Assembly: GCA_020310875.1 (NCBI GenBank) | Contig: CM035430.1 | Span: forward strand, 103,273,431-103,337,430 | Direction of reading: 5' to 3' | DNA: 64,000 nt | Source: Ceratopteris richardii | Taxonomy: Eukaryota; Streptophyta; Polypodiopsida; Polypodiales; Pteridaceae | Shown: piece by piece, positions 61,568 through 64,000 of the stretch | Position numbering within the stretch: the first letter of the stretch is position 1 | Layout of the letters: each line of letters opens with the position of its first letter | Program-made: the position numbers and the translations under genes | Notes under the pieces: model-generated | Told to the model about the DNA's origin: nothing | The model's input: only the letters and a program-made list of their open reading frames with translations | Database searches by the model: none

Positions 61568-61591
61568 CAAGCTCAAGGACTCCTCGGCTTG
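61568..61591. promoter_or_regulatory. U3 palindrome, Gypsy-F LTR
   Basis: CAAGCTCAAGGACTCCTCGGCTTG, one base from the Gypsy-B copy. Confidence 0.55.
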
Positions 61592-61740
61592 CACAAAATG
61601 GAGTCTATTCTACCAAAAACGGGATTTACAATGTTTGTGTAGTGATTAAAATCACTTGATTTGTAAATAGTCCATGGAAAAAATGATTTGGCCTTGTTGC
61701 CGTATTGTGCATGACTCCTCTGTTGCTTTGTATGCCAACA

Positions 61741-61753
61741 CGCCCCCCTTCTA
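61741..61753 (-). other. Gypsy-F polypurine tract
   Basis: The minus strand reads AGAAGGGGGGCG or nearly so, directly before the 3' LTR. Confidence 0.85.
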
Positions 61754-61933
61754 GCGTCTGTCGCCCCTGACAGACCTTTGTTCTCTCGGGTGGTCGATAT
61801 AGTATTGGATGACATTGGTGGCCAGTTCATGTTCTCCTATCCTTAAGCCTCTTGCTAGATCAGCTTCCAATGCATCCCAATTTATTGCACCAGGGGCCTC
61901 TGGTTGCGGGGTGGTGTAGTACTCAGAGTACAT
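61751..61933 (-). CDS. Gypsy-F short ORF after the third ORF, 60 aa
   Basis: Small frame between the third ORF and the polypurine tract. Part of it (LEADLARGLRIGEHELA) is conserved in Gypsy-C on either side of the Copia-3 insertion, so this stretch has been under coding constraint. The last codons overlap the conserved hairpin. No known domain. It may belong functionally with the third ORF. Confidence 0.5.
   Translation of the reverse strand: MYSEYYTTPQPEAPGAINWDALEADLARGLRIGEHELATNVIQYYIDHPREQRSVRGDRR
61756..61775 (-). other. Conserved hairpin beside polypurine tract, Gypsy-F
   Basis: GTCTGTC, loop GCCCCT, GACAGAC: the same 7-bp stem as Gypsy-B 10318-10337 with one loop change. Confidence 0.6.
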
Positions 61934-62002
61934 TGCTTGTTCACAAGCAAAAAGATGGAGCAGATGTGTTGGCTTCGGTGCGAAAATCTCCGAGTGATAC
62001 TC

Positions 62003-63994
62003 CTAGAAACCTGATCTGAACATTTCTTCGAAGGTCTGTTTGTAGCAGGCAGGGAGGTATTTGATACGTGCATGCCAGGCGTAAGCCACACGAATACTGG
62101 GGGTGGTGCTCATGTCATACACCAGGTCGTAATTTCCATTGCTAAACCCCAGGAGACGTACCTGTGGTGCGGCTGCATTTCTAAAAGTTTTCAGGACTAC
62201 CTGCATCATATCTAAGATTTTAAGCATCATTTGCGCTGCTACATCTTGCATGGGCTTCAATCGCGGCATCCAGTGGCGAATTGTTCCCATCATGTATGCT
62301 ACTGACGGTGGTCCCTGTGGTGGCGCAATGTACGGGTAGTTTAGCCATTCTTTGCATTGCGCATTGTTCTGCACTTTGATATTGAATGCCTTCCAATACC
62401 TGCGGCGTGGAACTGGACCGTAGCATGGATTGTATAGGAGGTGTAAAGGCGCGTTGTTCCATGTGCGTAGCATTTCTGGATATGTCTCTAGAAGTTTCTG
62501 CCGCCAGGTGGGTTGATGAATTTTGCCTTTTTGCACCTCTGGAGGAAGGTCTTCGGGTTGAAATTGGGTAGCAAAGGTAGGAATCTGACCCGTGACTCTC
62601 TGTATTTTTGCATTATAATCAGCCAAGATAATATAATAAGGCTGGTATTGGAGTTCAGATGAGAGGATGAGGTGTCTCGATGACAGGTTCTTGAAGTAAG
62701 CCGATTGTAGCACAGTTTCCTCTATGACCCTCATGGCCTGATTTTGCACTACTGTGCGCTCTTCGTGCGAACTCCCGATTTCCTCCACTTGACGTAGCCA
62801 TGGAGGCCGTGGTGCCTCGAATGTGTCCTGAGCTTCTTCTGTGTGTTGGCCTCCTGGGAATGCTTGTGGATCATATTCTTCGTCAAACGTTTGTTCCATA
62901 GGAATTTGCACAACTTCTTCATCAGTGGGAGCCTCTGGAGGGGAAGGTGGTCTCTCATATTGTAGTAGATGTGTTTGCAATTCGGTGACCTGTTTCTGGA
63001 GATCTCTTATGGCCTCTAAGTCTGTGAGAAGTGAAGCCGCGGAGGGGGTGGTTGGAGAGGCTGCTGTTGGTCCTTTTTGGTGTTTCTGCTTCAATTGTCC
63101 TAGTTCCTCCGATAGTTGATCATGTGCTTCAAGCAGCATGGCATAGTCTTCCAATATGATCTTGATATTATCGGGGGTCACTGCTTGAAACTTTGATGGG
63201 CTGATGGGTGCCCCCGGTGTGCTCTCAATAGCTGCTTCCAGGTTCTCTTGATTTTGTACTTGCAGGCGTCGATTCTCTTCTTGAGCGGCCGCAAGATGGC
63301 GTTTGAGTAGAGCCATATTTCGCTGAAGCTTTGAGTTGCGTTCCAGCTGTGTCCGTAGGTGACCTTCTACCACCTGTATCGCTTCCTGATCTGTGTTCTG
63401 TAACTGTACCTCCAATATGCCATGAGCTTCTTGGAGAGTTTGGAACTGTGTGTGGAGGCGAGCATTTTCCTCCTCTAGTGCCGCGAGGCGGTGCTGTAGT
63501 GTCTCTGAGTGCTCGTGCAGGCGTTCATTCTGTTGCTGGAGCTGAATGTAATCTGTCCTTAAGTTTGATATACAGGCTAGCATGGTGTCCAATGCATTTC
63601 CTATAGATGAGTGGGTGGTGTTTATAGCGGAAGATGCATGGGAAGGGAATTGGGGAAGGGGAAGAGTGAATGATGTGTCTATTGAAGTCGTGTGTGTGAG
63701 TGAAATTGGTGGAGGGGGAATGGGAGGAGGTGGAATCGTGGGCGGAGGTGCCGTGGGTGGTGAAATGTCCATACCTTCAGGAATGGGTGCGAGTGTGGGT
63801 TCTGCCATATACATTGGAATGGTAGGTGGTGTGTGTGTGGAAGTGGAGAATAGATGAGAAGTGGGGTGGGGAGCTGAAAAGAAAGGAAATGGTTGAGACC
63901 TGGGTTGAAAAGTTCTAGCAAGGAGGTCATGGAGGGATTGTAGAAATGGAGAGATGGAGGTCGGGGGTTGAGGTCGTAGATTTGAGGAGGGCAT
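62003..63994 (-). CDS. Gypsy-F third ORF, 663 aa visible, probably partial
   Basis: Open minus-strand frame in the env position. Visible order: Pro/Ser/Thr-rich region about 1-130 (MDISPPTAPPPTIPPPPIPP), a long coiled coil about 140-260 (LQQQNERLHEHSETLQHRLA, RNMALLKRHLAAAQEENRRL), a second helical, acidic-proline stretch about 290-400, and a C-terminal domain about 400-663 (FATQFQPEDLPPEVQKGKIH, AYAWHARIKYLPACYKQTFE). Homologous to Gypsy-C 41309-43783. The apparent start is only six bases from the window edge. In Gypsy-C another 585 codons lie upstream, so the true ORF probably extends beyond the window. No signal peptide or membrane segment is seen in the visible part. Function unknown. The coiled coil suggests self-assembly or binding to gag. 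Confidence 0.78.
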   Translation of the reverse strand: MPSSNLRPQPPTSISPFLQSLHDLLARTFQPRSQPFPFFSAPHPTSHLFSTSTHTPPTIPMYMAEPTLAPIPEGMDISPPTAPPPTIPPPPIPPPPISLTHTTSIDTSFTLPLPQFPSHASSAINTTHSSIGNALDTMLACISNLRTDYIQLQQQNERLHEHSETLQHRLAALEEENARLHTQFQTLQEAHGILEVQLQNTDQEAIQVVEGHLRTQLERNSKLQRNMALLKRHLAAAQEENRRLQVQNQENLEAAIESTPGAPISPSKFQAVTPDNIKIILEDYAMLLEAHDQLSEELGQLKQKHQKGPTAASPTTPSAASLLTDLEAIRDLQKQVTELQTHLLQYERPPSPPEAPTDEEVVQIPMEQTFDEEYDPQAFPGGQHTEEAQDTFEAPRPPWLRQVEEIGSSHEERTVVQNQAMRVIEETVLQSAYFKNLSSRHLILSSELQYQPYYIILADYNAKIQRVTGQIPTFATQFQPEDLPPEVQKGKIHQPTWRQKLLETYPEMLRTWNNAPLHLLYNPCYGPVPRRRYWKAFNIKVQNNAQCKEWLNYPYIAPPQGPPSVAYMMGTIRHWMPRLKPMQDVAAQMMLKILDMMQVVLKTFRNAAAPQVRLLGFSNGNYDLVYDMSTTPSIRVAYAWHARIKYLPACYKQTFEEMFRSGF

Positions 63995-64000
63995 GAAGGG

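Larger units (their letters stand above)
61152..61740 (-). repeat. Gypsy-F 3' LTR
   Basis: 589 bp, plus-strand TGTCACTCCAGCACAATGG to GTATGCCAACA. Contains the U3 palindrome (61568-61591), a TATA box (61424-61433) and a CA-rich tract. The start resembles Gypsy-A and E more than Gypsy-B. Confidence 0.88.
61152..64000 (-). mobile_element. Gypsy-F: minus-strand element, right part outside window
   Basis: 3' end of a Ty3/Gypsy element of the same family: 3' LTR 61152-61740, polypurine tract, conserved hairpin, a short ORF and a large third ORF that reaches the window edge. It is inserted in the Gypsy-C tail. Its pol, gag and 5' LTR lie to the right. The expected left target duplication is CCGCA (61147-61151), unconfirmed. 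The visible part shows no clear break. Confidence 0.88.

Overview
This window is plant DNA made almost entirely of nested LTR retrotransposons. The evidence is: Ty1/Copia elements primed by initiator tRNA-Met, Ty3/Gypsy elements primed by tRNA-Asp, 5-bp target-site duplications, and a broken fragment with the signature of a plant Argonaute gene. I see no intact host gene, tRNA, rRNA or CRISPR array. The insertion density suggests a large-genome land plant. A gymnosperm is possible, but nothing here proves it. All elements are treated as fossils and labelled by letter or number.

Left half (1-26964). Gypsy-A lies on the minus strand: 5' LTR 26303-26964, leader 24629-26278 continuing at 5339-5618, gag about 3806-5338. 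Its gag is cut by another minus-strand element, Gypsy-D (LTR about 3392-3763, leader, gag to position 1). Its leader is split by Copia-1 (5619-24623, target duplication AAAAC). Copia-1 is split inside gag by Gypsy-B (9693-23267, target duplication CTCAC). Gypsy-B looks whole in gag and pol. Its two 609-bp LTRs differ at one base by my reading, whereas the Copia-1 LTRs differ at about 25 positions, so LTR divergence agrees with the nesting order.

Right half (26965-64000). A degraded plus-strand Copia-2 remnant (about 26965-28960) is followed by a minus-strand Gypsy-E remnant (28975-30256). Plus-strand Gypsy-C starts inside the Gypsy-E LTR at 30257. It carries gag, a broken pol and a large third ORF in the env position, and runs to 61151. 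A Copia-3 tandem array (43930-61072: four LTRs and three full internal regions at a 5355-bp period, one flanking GATTT duplication) sits in its 3' part. Just beyond the array Gypsy-C is cut by minus-strand Gypsy-F (61152 to the window edge), which carries a related third ORF.

Points of interest. Gypsy-B carries a broken Argonaute MID-domain fragment between pol and its 3' LTR, between two degenerate direct repeats. Its pol has a second aspartic-protease-like domain after integrase, a duplicated H2C2-like zinc motif, and a C-terminal tail of repeated WV-type motifs. Four related Gypsy elements (A, B, C, E) have leaders packed with different repeats built on one palindromic core, ATCGCGAT. Intact cores number roughly 17, 9, 2 and 0 in B, C, A and E, the pattern expected of methyl-CpG decay. 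Gypsy-B and Gypsy-F share a 7-bp-stem hairpin beside the polypurine tract, and all five complete or nearly complete LTRs of this family share a near-perfect 24-bp palindrome in U3.
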